A stretch of DNA of 34,033 nucleotides from DASYPQ01 sp041488095 (GTDB taxonomy: Bacteria > Planctomycetota > UBA1135 > GCA-002686595). Of this stretch, positions 24,039 through 32,346 are shown in pieces. Position 1 is the first letter of the stretch, and each line of letters opens with the position of its first letter. Under the pieces are notes generated by a model that was given only the letters and a program-made list of their open reading frames with translations, had not been told where the DNA came from and did no database searches. Location: contig JBGPOP010000045.1 of the NCBI GenBank assembly GCA_041488095.1, forward strand, positions 1-34,033, given 5' to 3'. Both the position numbers and the translations under genes were made by a program.

Positions 24039-24848
24039 TTGGACCGCCCCATCGTCGTCCTGGATACCGAGACCGCGACCCTGATCGGCGCGCCGCACCT
24101 GCTCGAGATCGGGGCCATCCGCGTCGTCGACGGCGAGGTCGTCGACCGCTTCGAGACGTTCGTCCGGCCGCAGGTGCCGATCGAGGCCGAGGTGACGGCG
24201 ATCCACGGCATCGTCGACGACGACGTGCGCGATGCGCCCGATGCGGGCCAGGCGGTCGCGCGCTTCGCGGCGTGGCTCGGCGAGGACTGGATGGCGGCGC
24301 ACGGCGCGCGCTTCGACGCGGGGGTTCTCGGCTTCGAGTGCGTCCGCTGGGGGCTGCCGATGCCGGCCGGGCCGATCCTCGACACGGTGAAGCTCGCGCG
24401 GAAGCTCATCCCCGATTCCCCCGACCACACGCTGGCGACGCTGTGCCAGGTGCTCGACATCGAGGCGCCCGTGCACCACCGCGCGCTTCCCGACGCGGTG
24501 TCGTGCTGGAAGGTGCTCGAAGCCTGCGTCGAGCGCCTCCCCAGCGATCCTGCGCCGAGCGCAGCCGATCTCTTCTGCCTGTGCGGCCAGCCCGTGACCG
24601 TCGCGTCCTCGGCTCCACGACCCCCGCGGATCGCCCAGCGCCTGCGCGCGCTCGAGGACGCCTGCCGGGCCGGCGCGCGCGTGACCGTGCTCTACGGCGA
24701 AGCCGATCAGGTCTCGCGGCTCTCGGTCTCGCCGCGCATCTTCTTCGAGAGCCGCCGCCGCGGTTACATGGAGGCCGAGTGCGCGCGGTCGGGGCTCCTG
24801 AAGACCTATCGCCTCGACCGTGTGCACCGGGTCCTGGACGGCGTCTGA
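24039..24848 (+). CDS. DEDDh 3'-5' exonuclease (DnaQ/PolC-like) with WYL-like C-terminus
   Basis: A 269-residue protein. Residues 1-170 are a DnaQ-type exonuclease: DTET (Asp9, Glu11), AIHGI, AHGARFDAGVL (second Asp) and HHRALPDA (His and last Asp) give the full DEDDh set. After a short Cys-containing linker (about 180-195, FCLCGQP), residues about 205-265 read RVTVLYGEADQVSRLSVSPR, followed by the pattern (Y/F)-x-E-A-x-C ... KTYRLDRV. This is the pattern of a WYL domain, usually a ligand-sensing regulatory module for nucleic acid or nucleotide. Such a fusion suggests regulated DNA or RNA trimming rather than polymerase proofreading. The start is TTG 24039. Confidence 0.85.
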   Translation: MDRPIVVLDTETATLIGAPHLLEIGAIRVVDGEVVDRFETFVRPQVPIEAEVTAIHGIVDDDVRDAPDAGQAVARFAAWLGEDWMAAHGARFDAGVLGFECVRWGLPMPAGPILDTVKLARKLIPDSPDHTLATLCQVLDIEAPVHHRALPDAVSCWKVLEACVERLPSDPAPSAADLFCLCGQPVTVASSAPRPPRIAQRLRALEDACRAGARVTVLYGEADQVSRLSVSPRIFFESRRRGYMEAECARSGLLKTYRLDRVHRVLDGV

Positions 24849-24872
24849 AGCGGGAAAGTCCCTCGCCGGCGG

Positions 24873-24901
24873 TTGCTCTCGGCGCGCGCGCGGCTTAATA
24901 T
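24873..24901 (+). promoter_or_regulatory. Sigma-70-type promoter for bipA
   Basis: TTGCTC (24873-24878) and TAATAT (24896-24901) are separated by 17 bases, the ideal spacing, followed by a leader of about 40 bases to ATG 24948. This is one of the clearest housekeeping promoters in the window. Confidence 0.6.
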
Positions 24902-24947
24902 CTTCGCCCCGCAATCGCGGGAAGCCGCCCTCTGCGCGCCCCTGACC

Positions 24948-26801
24948 ATGCCCGGCAAGCACAAGAAGCCCATCCGCAACATCGCCATCGTGGCGCACGT
25001 CGACCACGGCAAGACCACGCTCGTCGACGCGATGTTCCGGTTCGCCGGCACCTTCCGGAAGAACCAGCAGGTGCAGGAGCGCGCGATGGACTCCGACGCG
25101 CAGGAGCGCGAGCGCGGCATCACGATCCTGGCCAAGAACACCGCGATCGACTGGCACGGGACGCGGATCAACATCGTCGACACGCCCGGCCACGCCGACT
25201 TCGGCGGACAGGTCGAGCGCACGCTGCGCATGGCCGACGCCGTGCTGCTGCTCGTCGACGCGGCCGAGGGGCCGATGCCGCAGACGCGCTTCGTGCTGCG
25301 CAAGGCCTTCGAGAACGGCCTGCGCGCGCTGGTCATGATCAACAAGATCGACCGGCCCGACGAGCGCTCGCACGAGGTGCTCGACGAGATTTTCGACCTG
25401 TTCGTCGAGCTCGGGGCGCACGACCAGCAGCTCGACTTCCCGGTCGTCTACGGCTCCGGGCGCGAGGGGTACGCCGTGCTCGAGCCCGGGGACGAGCGCA
25501 AGGACCTCCTGCCGCTCTTCGACATGATCCTCCACAAGGTGCCGCCTCCGCCGCAGGACGACCACGCTCCGCTGCAGTTCCAGGCCGCGACGCTGGATCA
25601 CGACGACTTCCTCGGGCGCGTCGCGATCGGGCGCGTGAAGCGGGGCGTCCTCAAGAACGGGATGCGCGTCGCGCAGTGCCATCCCGGGCGCGAGAAGGCC
25701 CCGGTGCTGTCGATCAAGGGGCTCTTCCACTACGAGGGGCTGAACCGCGTGCCGGTCGACGAGGTGCGCTCGGGCGACATCGCCGTCGTCGCCGGCATCG
25801 ACGAGCTCATGATCGGCGACACGCTGTGCCCGCCCGATCAGCAGGAGCCCCTCCCCGCGATCCACCTCGACGAGCCGACGATCTCGATGGAGTTCTTCGT
25901 CTCGAACTCGCCCTTCGCCGGACAGGAAGGGCAGTTCGTGACCAGCCGGCAGATCCTCGCGCGACTCGAGAGGGCGGCGCTGCGCGACGTCGCGCTCGTG
26001 CTCGCTCCCGATGCGGGGGAGGGCGATGCGAGCGACGGCTTCGAGGTCAAGGGCCGGGGCGTGATGCACCTCGGCGTGCTGATCGAGAACATGCGCCGCG
26101 AGGGCTACGAATTCTCGGTCGGCAAGCCGCGCGTGATCCTCAAGGAGGTCGACGGGGTGCGGTGCGAGCCCTTCGAGCGCACGGCGGTGGAGGTCCCCAA
26201 CCGGCACGCGGGCAGGATCATCGAGTACCTCGGCAAGCGCCGCGGCGAGATGACGCACCTCGAACCGATCGGCGAGCACACGCGGCTGGAATTCCTGTGC
26301 CCCTCGCGCGGCCTGATCGGCGCGCGCACGTCGATGATGACGCTCTCCCAAGGCGAGGCGATCCTCAGCCACGTCTTCGAGTGCTGGAAGAAGGACGGCG
26401 GCCCGATCCCGCGGCGCACGAACGGCGTGCTGGTCGCCGACCGGCCGGGCGAGTCCGTGCCCTACGGCATGTTCGGCCTGCTCGACCGCGGGACGTTCTT
26501 CATCCCGCCCGGGACGCCGGTCTACGAGGGCATGATCGTCGGCGAGAACAACAAGGACAGCGACCTCGACATCAACGTCTGCCGCGAGAAGAAGATGACC
26601 AACATCCGCTCGGCGGGGAAGGACGAGAACGTCCGGCTGCCCCCGCCGCACGTGATGTCGCTCGAGGAATGCCTGGAGTACCTCGAGGACGACGAGCTGC
26701 TCGAGGTCACCCCGAAGAACCTGCGGCTGCGCAAGCGCATCCTGACGCAGCTCGAGCGCAAGAAGCAGGACCGCAGGTCGGCGAAGGCGCTGCGGAGCTG
26801 A
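24948..26801 (+). CDS. bipA: Ribosome-associated GTPase BipA/TypA
   Basis: A 617-residue translational GTPase of the EF-G family, involved in 50S assembly and stress or cold adaptation. G1 is AHVDHGKTT (residues 16-24), the switch region RGITILAKNT, G3 DTPGHADFGG and G4 NKID. Domain II follows. The C-terminal BipA-specific domain is complete, with SRGLIGARTSMMTLSQGEAI, VPYGMFGLLDRGTFFIPPGT and GENNKDSDLDINVCREKKMTNIRSAGKDE. The length is normal. It is monocistronic, with its own promoter, and followed by a 6-bp hairpin. Confidence 0.98.
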   Translation: MPGKHKKPIRNIAIVAHVDHGKTTLVDAMFRFAGTFRKNQQVQERAMDSDAQERERGITILAKNTAIDWHGTRINIVDTPGHADFGGQVERTLRMADAVLLLVDAAEGPMPQTRFVLRKAFENGLRALVMINKIDRPDERSHEVLDEIFDLFVELGAHDQQLDFPVVYGSGREGYAVLEPGDERKDLLPLFDMILHKVPPPPQDDHAPLQFQAATLDHDDFLGRVAIGRVKRGVLKNGMRVAQCHPGREKAPVLSIKGLFHYEGLNRVPVDEVRSGDIAVVAGIDELMIGDTLCPPDQQEPLPAIHLDEPTISMEFFVSNSPFAGQEGQFVTSRQILARLERAALRDVALVLAPDAGEGDASDGFEVKGRGVMHLGVLIENMRREGYEFSVGKPRVILKEVDGVRCEPFERTAVEVPNRHAGRIIEYLGKRRGEMTHLEPIGEHTRLEFLCPSRGLIGARTSMMTLSQGEAILSHVFECWKKDGGPIPRRTNGVLVADRPGESVPYGMFGLLDRGTFFIPPGTPVYEGMIVGENNKDSDLDINVCREKKMTNIRSAGKDENVRLPPPHVMSLEECLEYLEDDELLEVTPKNLRLRKRILTQLERKKQDRRSAKALRS

Positions 26802-26811
26802 GGGGAGTCCA

Positions 26812-26830
26812 TTTGGCCTCTCAAGCCAAA
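26812..26830 (+). terminator. Weak hairpin after bipA
   Basis: TTTGGC / GCCAAA arms (6 bp) with a 7-base loop begin 11 bases after the bipA stop. No T-run follows, so it is at best a weak or factor-dependent terminator. Confidence 0.3.
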
Positions 26831-26861
26831 GTGCGCAACGAACCGCACGTCATCTGATACG

Positions 26862-26984
26862 ATGGATCCGCCGGACTCGTACGTCGCAAGCCTGCGGCAA
26901 CACGGCAGCAACGTCCTCGATTACCTCACGTCTGCCAACGACTCGCCGCTGCGGGGCGCACCAATACCCGCATTCGTTCGCTGA
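26862..26984 (+). pseudogene. Remnant of an IS66-like transposase C-terminus
   Basis: In frame from ATG 26862 (the frame is open from 26811) to TGA 26982 is a 40-residue piece containing SYVASLRQHGSNVLDYLTSA, followed by a PxPAFV-like end. It resembles the last helix and end of IS66-family transposases (usually RQQGRxVLDYL...PxPSLL). There is no catalytic region, so this is a leftover. The base composition is lower in GC than the surrounding genes. The similarity is short and recalled, not searched. Confidence 0.42.
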
Positions 26985-27044
26985 GGCATTCGACCTCATC
27001 TCAGTTGCACCGGGTCGTCAGGCCCGTGAACGCTTACGCCAAAC

Positions 27045-27638
27045 TTAGCCAGGTAACCACGAGAGGGCAATGTGCGTGAGCTGCTTCTCCTGTGTTCTGG
27101 TGACCACCACGTTGATAATATGGCGGCGCTCACCTTCAGATATCTTGGCCGTCAAGGTCCACAGCAGTGGCTCGTCTTGAACGTGCTTATCGACGCTACC
27201 AAAAAGGTAGTCGTGGACAACGACTTCGAGGTGGTCGTATGTGCGGTTCTCGATCACAGGCTCCGCGAGATAGAGATAGCCATCAAGTCTTATCGAGTCG
27301 CCTACGGTCGCCGTTGTGTCTTGGCTCGAAATCGATCGCTTGACACCCTCGGATCTGGGGTTGCCATGCTCCGCGAAGAACTCTGCGAGATACCAGCGCA
27401 CAACTTTTTCGAAGGCATCAGTAGTCGAGTACTTGCGAGCAAACGTCGCGCTGCCACCCTTCGCAGGGGGCTGATGAAGGGTCGAACCCGGATAGACGAA
27501 CGTGGCCAACGAGAGTTGGACTTGTGTGCTTGGTTGGTGTTGAGCCTGGGTGTCGGGTCTGGCGCCGAGTGCGACGGCGAGGATGATCCCGATCGTCGAG
27601 GCCCGTAGTCCTAGTCGGACATCGAAAAGCTTGAGCAT
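27045..27638 (-). CDS. Secreted protein of unknown function, lower GC than neighbours
   Basis: A 197-residue protein with a strong ribosome site (AAAGGAGGGA before ATG 27638) and a signal peptide (about residues 1-33, with the hydrophobic core IGIILAVALGA). The mature part begins with a YPGSTL motif. It continues with a helix around FEKVVRWYLAEFF, a repeat-free beta-rich region (YDHLEVVVHDYLFGSVDK) and ends LTHIALSWLP. I know of no family name. Its composition (near 50-55% GC, many AT-rich codons) is unlike the flanking ~70% GC genes. It sits between an IS remnant and a decapitated TPR gene, so acquisition by transfer is likely. Confidence 0.72.
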   Translation of the reverse strand: MLKLFDVRLGLRASTIGIILAVALGARPDTQAQHQPSTQVQLSLATFVYPGSTLHQPPAKGGSATFARKYSTTDAFEKVVRWYLAEFFAEHGNPRSEGVKRSISSQDTTATVGDSIRLDGYLYLAEPVIENRTYDHLEVVVHDYLFGSVDKHVQDEPLLWTLTAKISEGERRHIINVVVTRTQEKQLTHIALSWLPG

Positions 27639-27665
27639 GGTTCCCTCCTTTGCAAGGCTGTACGT

Positions 27666-27860
27666 CTTGACGCGAGCTACGGCGCGGCGCTGGAAGTCTA
27701 CCCCGACTACCTGCCCGCGATCCAGGGGATAGCGAGCCTGATGGCGAGGACGAGGAAGAAGGACGAGCGGCTGGCGGGCTGGCTCGACGCGATCGCGTTG
27801 CGTGCCGACTCCTCTCCGTGGCGGGAATGGGCCCGGCGCTTGGCGGGAGAGATGCGCTGA
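27666..27860 (+). pseudogene. C-terminal fragment of a TPR-type protein
   Basis: The frame ending at TGA 27858 encodes about 64 residues that look like the end of a TPR/sulfatase-associated tetratricopeptide protein: YGAALEVYPDYLPAIQGIA, then KKDERLAGWLDAIALRAD and a final WREWARRLAGEMR. There is no start codon with a ribosome site and no upstream domain; the similarity begins abruptly next to the start of the low-GC secreted gene on the other strand. Most likely the 5' part was lost when that segment inserted. Confidence 0.55.
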
Positions 27861-27872
27861 GCGCCCGTCGGC

Positions 27873-28472
27873 TCAATCCCAGGGCGACTTCCCTCCAGCC
27901 TCCCTTCTCAGCCCCGAGCTGACGCTGAATCCGGCCGGATTCACGAGTCCCCCTACTCGCACGAGGCGCATCATCCGCAAGCTCCCGAAGACGTAGGTCA
28001 TCTCGAAGGTCGCCTGGACGCGGTGGTCGGGAAGACGGCTGAGGTAGGCGGCGAGCTCCTTGTCCTCGACCTGGTAGAAGTAGTGCGGATCGCTCTCGTA
28101 GCGGAGGACGACGCCCTCCGGAACGCCCGAGGACTTACTGCCGTAGTAGGCCAAGGTCTCCTGCCAGACCATCGCGAAGGTCCGCTCGCGGCGGATGCCG
28201 TTGACCGCGTGCGCGAGGAGCCCCACGCCGATCGTGAGGAGCACGAGCGTCGTCAACAGGCTGTTGCGCCGGACGAAGCCCGTCTCTCCGCCGCGCGAGA
28301 GCAGGGCCCACAGGCCGAGCGCGAGGATCGCGAGTCCGAGAGCGGCGATCGAGAACGAGAACACAGTGGGCCAGCCCGAGCAGCACGCCGCGGAGATCGA
28401 CCACCACAGTCCGAGCAACGCGATGAAGCCGCCGACGAGGGTCGTGACGCGGGCCTGGAAGCGCGGGCTCAT
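27873..28472 (-). CDS. Small integral membrane protein of unknown function
   Basis: A 199-residue protein with three hydrophobic helices in the first half (about residues 10-30, 36-58 and 73-92) and a soluble C-terminal domain (YESDPHYFYQVEDKELAAYLSRLPDHRVQATFEMTYVFGSLR). No family recognised. Its ATG overlaps the stop of the upstream DNA glycosylase gene by 4 bases (ATGA), so the two are translationally coupled, although no functional link is obvious. Confidence 0.75.
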   Translation of the reverse strand: MSPRFQARVTTLVGGFIALLGLWWSISAACCSGWPTVFSFSIAALGLAILALGLWALLSRGGETGFVRRNSLLTTLVLLTIGVGLLAHAVNGIRRERTFAMVWQETLAYYGSKSSGVPEGVVLRYESDPHYFYQVEDKELAAYLSRLPDHRVQATFEMTYVFGSLRMMRLVRVGGLVNPAGFSVSSGLRREAGGKSPWD

Positions 28473-29377
28473 CGGGAGGCTCCTCCACGGCGCTCTTCGA
28501 GCTCCTCGATCGTTTTCGGCCAATCCGCGTGCATCAGGCGCGAGAGGGCGCGGTCGGCGAGCAGCTTGCCGCCGGTCTGGCAGCGCGGGCAGTAGTTGCA
28601 CTCGTTCACGGCGTAGACGATGCGCTGGACCCGGCCTCCGCAGGCGGGGCAGGGCTCGCCGTAGCGTCCGTGCACGGCCATTCCCTCGCGGAAGGCGGTG
28701 ACCTTCTCGGGAAACTCGCCGCCGGCCTCGCGTCGCAGGCGCTCGGTCCACTCGGCGAGCGTCGCGCGCGCGGCCTCGCGCAGGCGGGCGACCTCGGCAG
28801 GCTCGAGCGCCTGCGTCAGCGCGAGGGGCGAGAGCCGCGCGCGGTGCAAAATCTCGTCGGAGTAGGCGTTGCCGATCCCGCTGAAGAGCGTCGGGTCGGC
28901 GAGCGCGCGCTTGAGGGTGTGGTTCTCGCACGCGAGCGCCCGTGCGAAGGCCTCGAGGTCCGACTCGAGGACCTCGAGGCCGCCCCGGTCGTGGGACCGG
29001 AGGACTTCCTCGCCGCGGAGGAGATGCAGCGACGCGCGCTTCTTCGTGCCCGCCTCGGTGAAGAGCAGGGTGCCCTTCGGGAAGTCGAACGCAGCCAGGC
29101 CGAGCTTCGCCGGGATCGCCTCGCCTTTCGCGCGCCAGCGCAGGCGTCCGGCGATCATGAGGTGGATCACGAGGAAGAGGTCGCCCTCGAGCGCGATCAC
29201 GATGCGCTTGCCCAGACGCCGGACTCCGACGACCCGCTTCCCCTCGGCCTCGGAGATCGGCGGATCGACCGAGCGCAGCACGAACGGGCTCGCGATCACG
29301 GCGCGCTCGAGGCGCTCGCCGAGGATGCGCTTCTCGAGCGCCTCGAGATACACGGCGAGGTCGGGCAGCTCGGGCAT
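28469..29377 (-). CDS. Formamidopyrimidine-DNA glycosylase / endonuclease VIII family (Fpg/Nei)
   Basis: A 302-residue base-excision repair glycosylase/AP lyase. It starts MPELPDL (the catalytic Pro2-Glu3 pair), contains GKRIVIAL (conserved Lys), HLMIAGRLRW, the helix-two-turn-helix segment DPTLFSGIGNAYSDEIL, and ends with a zinc finger CPACG...CNYCPRC. The insert KKRASLHLLRGEE around the middle is typical of planctomycete and actinobacterial members. Substrate range (8-oxoG versus oxidised pyrimidines) cannot be told from sequence alone. The very long open frame above 29377 is antisense to the CocE gene and is not coding. Confidence 0.93.
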   Translation of the reverse strand: MPELPDLAVYLEALEKRILGERLERAVIASPFVLRSVDPPISEAEGKRVVGVRRLGKRIVIALEGDLFLVIHLMIAGRLRWRAKGEAIPAKLGLAAFDFPKGTLLFTEAGTKKRASLHLLRGEEVLRSHDRGGLEVLESDLEAFARALACENHTLKRALADPTLFSGIGNAYSDEILHRARLSPLALTQALEPAEVARLREAARATLAEWTERLRREAGGEFPEKVTAFREGMAVHGRYGEPCPACGGRVQRIVYAVNECNYCPRCQTGGKLLADRALSRLMHADWPKTIEELEERRGGASR

Positions 29378-29409
29378 GCGGGCGGCGATCTCGGCCTGGC
29401 CGCGCGCCG

Positions 29410-31338
29410 TCAGCGCGGGAGGACGCCGACCTTCAATCGGGTGGGATGTTTCGTCGAGCGGAAGACCCGCTGCGTCGCCTGGATGAAGTCCGCGGCGTCG
29501 GCCTCGAACACGTTGGCGACGTACTTCTGGGGATTGCGGTCGATCAGCGGGAACCAGGTGCTCTGGATCTGCACCATGATCCGGTGACCCTTCGCGAACG
29601 TGTGCAGCACGTCCTGGAGCCCGAGCGGGACGAGCGCCGGCTCCCCCGGCACGAAGGGCTGCGGCTTGGCGTAGCTCTCGCGGAAGCGCCCGCGGATCGC
29701 CTCGCTCCGAACCATCATCTGGTAGCCACCCATGGCCTTGCCCGGAGGCGTGTCCTCGTAGTTCGGGAAGTCGTCCGGGAAGACGTCGATCAGCTTGACG
29801 ATCCAGTCGCAGTCCGTGCCCGTCGTCGCCACCCACAGCTCCGCCTGGACCGGACCCGCGATCGTCACGTCGTCGTCGAGCGGCTTCGTCGCGTAGGCGA
29901 GGACGTCGGGACGCCGCGCGGCGAAGCGCTGGTCGTCGGTCATGTACTCCCGGGTCATCCCGATCGCGGTCGCCTCGGTGTAGGGGACGGGATGGTCGGG
30001 ATCGCTCAGGAAAGCGTCGTTCGACTCGTCCGTCTCCGGCTCGTCCTCGCCGCCCTCGGGTCGCGTTCTGGGCGGATCGAACGAGAGGCGCCCGCCTCGG
30101 CGCAGGTAGAGGCTGCGCTCGGAGAGGCCCGTCGGGGGCCAATGGTCGAACTTCCTCCAGCGGTTTGCTCCGGTCTCGAACACGCTCGCCTCGGGGAGGT
30201 CCGCCTGGCCCTGGCCCTTCAGGAATCGGTCGAAGAACGCGAGCTCGATCTCCTGGCGGTAGAAGGGCGACGTCTTCTGGCCGAAGCGCACGCTGCCGAG
30301 CTTGTCGCCGTCGGTGCGCGACCAGCCGCCATGCTGCCAGGGGCCCATCACGAGCACGTTGAAGATGCCGGGGTTCTGCTTCTCGACCGCCGAGTAGACG
30401 TGGAGCGCGCCGAAGAGATCCTCGGCGTCGAACCACCCGCCGACGGTCAACACCGCGGGCGCGACGTTCTTGAGGTGCGGCTGGAGGTTGCGCGCCTCCC
30501 AGAACGCGTCGTAGTTCGGGTGCGCGACGAGGTCGTTCCAGAACTGGATCTCGCCGTGGAAGTAGCGGTCGTTGACGTTCGAGAGCGGGCCCAGGCGCAG
30601 GAAGAAGTCGTAGCCGTCGGGCGTGCCGTGCTGGAAGCCCCACTTGCGGTCGGTGGTCGGCTCGGGTCGCGGCCGCCCGAAGCCCGACAGGAAGTTGAAC
30701 GCGTGCGGGAGGAAGAGCGTCCCGTGGTGGTGGAAGTCGTCGAAGAACCAGTCCGCGATCGGCGCCTGGGGCGAGACGGCCGCGAGCGCGGGATGGTGGT
30801 CGATCATGCTGGCGGAAGCGTAGAAGCCGGGGTAGGAGATCCCCCACATGCCGACCTTGCCGTTGTGGTTCGCGACGTTCTCGAGCAGCCACTCGATCGT
30901 GTCGTAGGCGTCCGTGCTCTCGTCGACGTCCTTCGGACCGGACTTCTTGTCGAGGTGCGGCCGCACGTCGACGAACTTCCCCTCGGACAGGTAGCAGCCG
31001 CGGACGTCCTGGTACACGACGATGAAGCCGTCCTGCATGGCGAGCTCGCTCGGGCCGAGGGTCTCCTTGTACTTGTCCTCGCCGTAGGGGCCGACGCTGT
31101 AGGGCGTGCGGCACATGAGGATCGGAAACTTCTGCGAGACGTCCTTGGGCGAGTAGATCGACGTGAAGAGCTTCGCCCCGTCGCGCATCGGGATCTTCGC
31201 CTCGCGCTTGTCGAAGTGCTCGCGGGCGTAGCGGCCGGGGTCCTCGGGCTGCGCGACCTGGGCGCGGAGCGGGATCGACTCGATCCAGGCAGAGAGGCCG
31301 AGGAGGAAGATCGACCGCGTGAAGCGAGGGAGGACCAT
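29410..31338 (-). CDS. Secreted CocE/NonD family hydrolase (S15-like)
   Basis: A 642-residue exported serine hydrolase with a hydrophobic signal region (about residues 3-27). The N-terminal alpha/beta domain has KIPMRDGAKLFTSIYSPKD, QDVRGCYLSEG and the nucleophile elbow GISYPG (Ser168). The C-terminal jelly-roll of X-Pro dipeptidyl-peptidase/CocE proteins follows (from about 430, ...VTIAGPVQAELWVATTGTDCDWIVKLIDVFPD). Members hydrolyse acyl esters, amides or glutaryl-type acylases; the substrate is unknown. ATG 31338 is preferred to GTG 31356. It lies 32 bases above the glycosylase gene on the same strand. Confidence 0.93.
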   Translation of the reverse strand: MVLPRFTRSIFLLGLSAWIESIPLRAQVAQPEDPGRYAREHFDKREAKIPMRDGAKLFTSIYSPKDVSQKFPILMCRTPYSVGPYGEDKYKETLGPSELAMQDGFIVVYQDVRGCYLSEGKFVDVRPHLDKKSGPKDVDESTDAYDTIEWLLENVANHNGKVGMWGISYPGFYASASMIDHHPALAAVSPQAPIADWFFDDFHHHGTLFLPHAFNFLSGFGRPRPEPTTDRKWGFQHGTPDGYDFFLRLGPLSNVNDRYFHGEIQFWNDLVAHPNYDAFWEARNLQPHLKNVAPAVLTVGGWFDAEDLFGALHVYSAVEKQNPGIFNVLVMGPWQHGGWSRTDGDKLGSVRFGQKTSPFYRQEIELAFFDRFLKGQGQADLPEASVFETGANRWRKFDHWPPTGLSERSLYLRRGGRLSFDPPRTRPEGGEDEPETDESNDAFLSDPDHPVPYTEATAIGMTREYMTDDQRFAARRPDVLAYATKPLDDDVTIAGPVQAELWVATTGTDCDWIVKLIDVFPDDFPNYEDTPPGKAMGGYQMMVRSEAIRGRFRESYAKPQPFVPGEPALVPLGLQDVLHTFAKGHRIMVQIQSTWFPLIDRNPQKYVANVFEADAADFIQATQRVFRSTKHPTRLKVGVLPR

Positions 31339-31389
31339 GGCGCGACACTCTCTCACACGCGCGAGCGCAAGGGCAAGCAGGGCGAGAGC

Positions 31390-32262
31390 TCAGACGGCGG
31401 GCGAGGCCTCGCGCTCGGCGAACTCCTCGTAGGCCCGCCGGAGGCGCGCGGTCACCGGCCCCGGCGTCCCTGAGCCGACGATCGTTCCGGCGATGTTCAC
31501 GATCGGCACGAGGCCGCGGGTCGAGCTGGTGAGGAAGGCCTCTGCGAGGGTCGAGAGCTGCGTGATCCGGACGTGCTCGCGGTGGACGGGGATGCCCAGG
31601 CGGTCGGCGAGATGGAGCAGGATCTTCTGCGTGATCCCCTCGAGCGCGCCGCCTCCCGCGGAGACGAGCTCTCCGCCGCGCACGGCGTGGAAATTCGAGC
31701 TCGAGCACTCGAGGATGCGGCCGTGCGTGTCGACGAGCAGGTGCTCGTAGGCCTCCTGTCGCTCGAGCGGATAGGGCCGGCGCTTGACGACGAAGTCCGC
31801 GGTCTTGATCAGCGGCCGCTCGCGATGGAGGTCGCGGGCGATCTCGATGCGCACGCCTTCGCGGAGGTAGCGCTCGGGCACGGGCTTGAACGGCGAGAGC
31901 GCGACGAGGACGCGCGAGGACGTTCCGGTGCGCTCAGCCGGCTCGGAGAGGACGTCGAAGCGCACGCGGGCGTCGGGGAGCGGGTAGGCCGAGGCGACCT
32001 GGTGCAACGCGCGCCGGAGAGCGGAGCGATCGAGGCGGTAGTCCCAATCGAGCAGCTCCATCGACCGATCGGTGCGGTCGAGGTGCGCGTCGAGCCACAG
32101 GAAACGGTCGTGATGGAACGTGCGCAGCGCCGAGTAGACGCCGAGCGAGAGACCGTCGAGGACGTCGTGGAACGTCGCGGCGCCGGAGGGCACGGACACA
32201 GGCTCGGGCCCTGTGCCCGCGACGGCGAAGAGCTGGACCGCGGAGGCGGAGGAGGTCGGCAT
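31390..32262 (-). CDS. Class IV aminotransferase (BCAT/DAAT fold)
   Basis: A 290-residue PLP enzyme of the branched-chain/D-amino-acid aminotransferase and aminodeoxychorismate-lyase fold. The PLP lysine lies in LIKTADFVVKRR, and downstream LLVDTHGRILECSSSNFHAV and EGITQKILLHLAD match the phosphate-binding signature (usually E-x-S-x-S-N). The two cysteine/serine-rich positions (ECSSSN) are slightly unusual. Which amino donor is used cannot be decided. It is divergent from the M19 dipeptidase, sharing one promoter region, which suggests a joint role in peptide or amino-acid use. Confidence 0.9.
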   Translation of the reverse strand: MPTSSASAVQLFAVAGTGPEPVSVPSGAATFHDVLDGLSLGVYSALRTFHHDRFLWLDAHLDRTDRSMELLDWDYRLDRSALRRALHQVASAYPLPDARVRFDVLSEPAERTGTSSRVLVALSPFKPVPERYLREGVRIEIARDLHRERPLIKTADFVVKRRPYPLERQEAYEHLLVDTHGRILECSSSNFHAVRGGELVSAGGGALEGITQKILLHLADRLGIPVHREHVRITQLSTLAEAFLTSSTRGLVPIVNIAGTIVGSGTPGPVTARLRRAYEEFAEREASPAV

Positions 32263-32301
32263 CGGTGCCCGGAGCGCGCGCGTCGACGCGATGGGGCGGA
32301 G

Positions 32302-32311
32302 AGCCTAGAGT
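32302..32311. promoter_or_regulatory. Overlapping divergent -10 boxes (TAGGCT on -, TAGAGT on +)
   Basis: AGCCTAGAGT reads as TAGGCT on the minus strand and TAGAGT on the plus strand, sharing the central TA. It is flanked by GAGA/TCTC arms, and leaders of about 35-40 bases lead to the aminotransferase and to the M19 gene. A compact shared promoter is likely. Confidence 0.4.
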
Positions 32312-32346
32312 CTCTGCGATCGCCCCGCCACCGCAGAGGTCTCCCG

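Noticed and set aside
24012..26651. 879-codon minus-strand frame
   Set aside because: Antisense shadow of the exonuclease and bipA genes; no domain, all Arg/Ala/His-rich.
29378..31708. Upstream extension of the Fpg/Nei frame to more than 1000 codons
   Set aside because: The extension overlaps the CocE gene in another frame; MPELPDL at 29377 is the obligatory glycosylase N-terminus.
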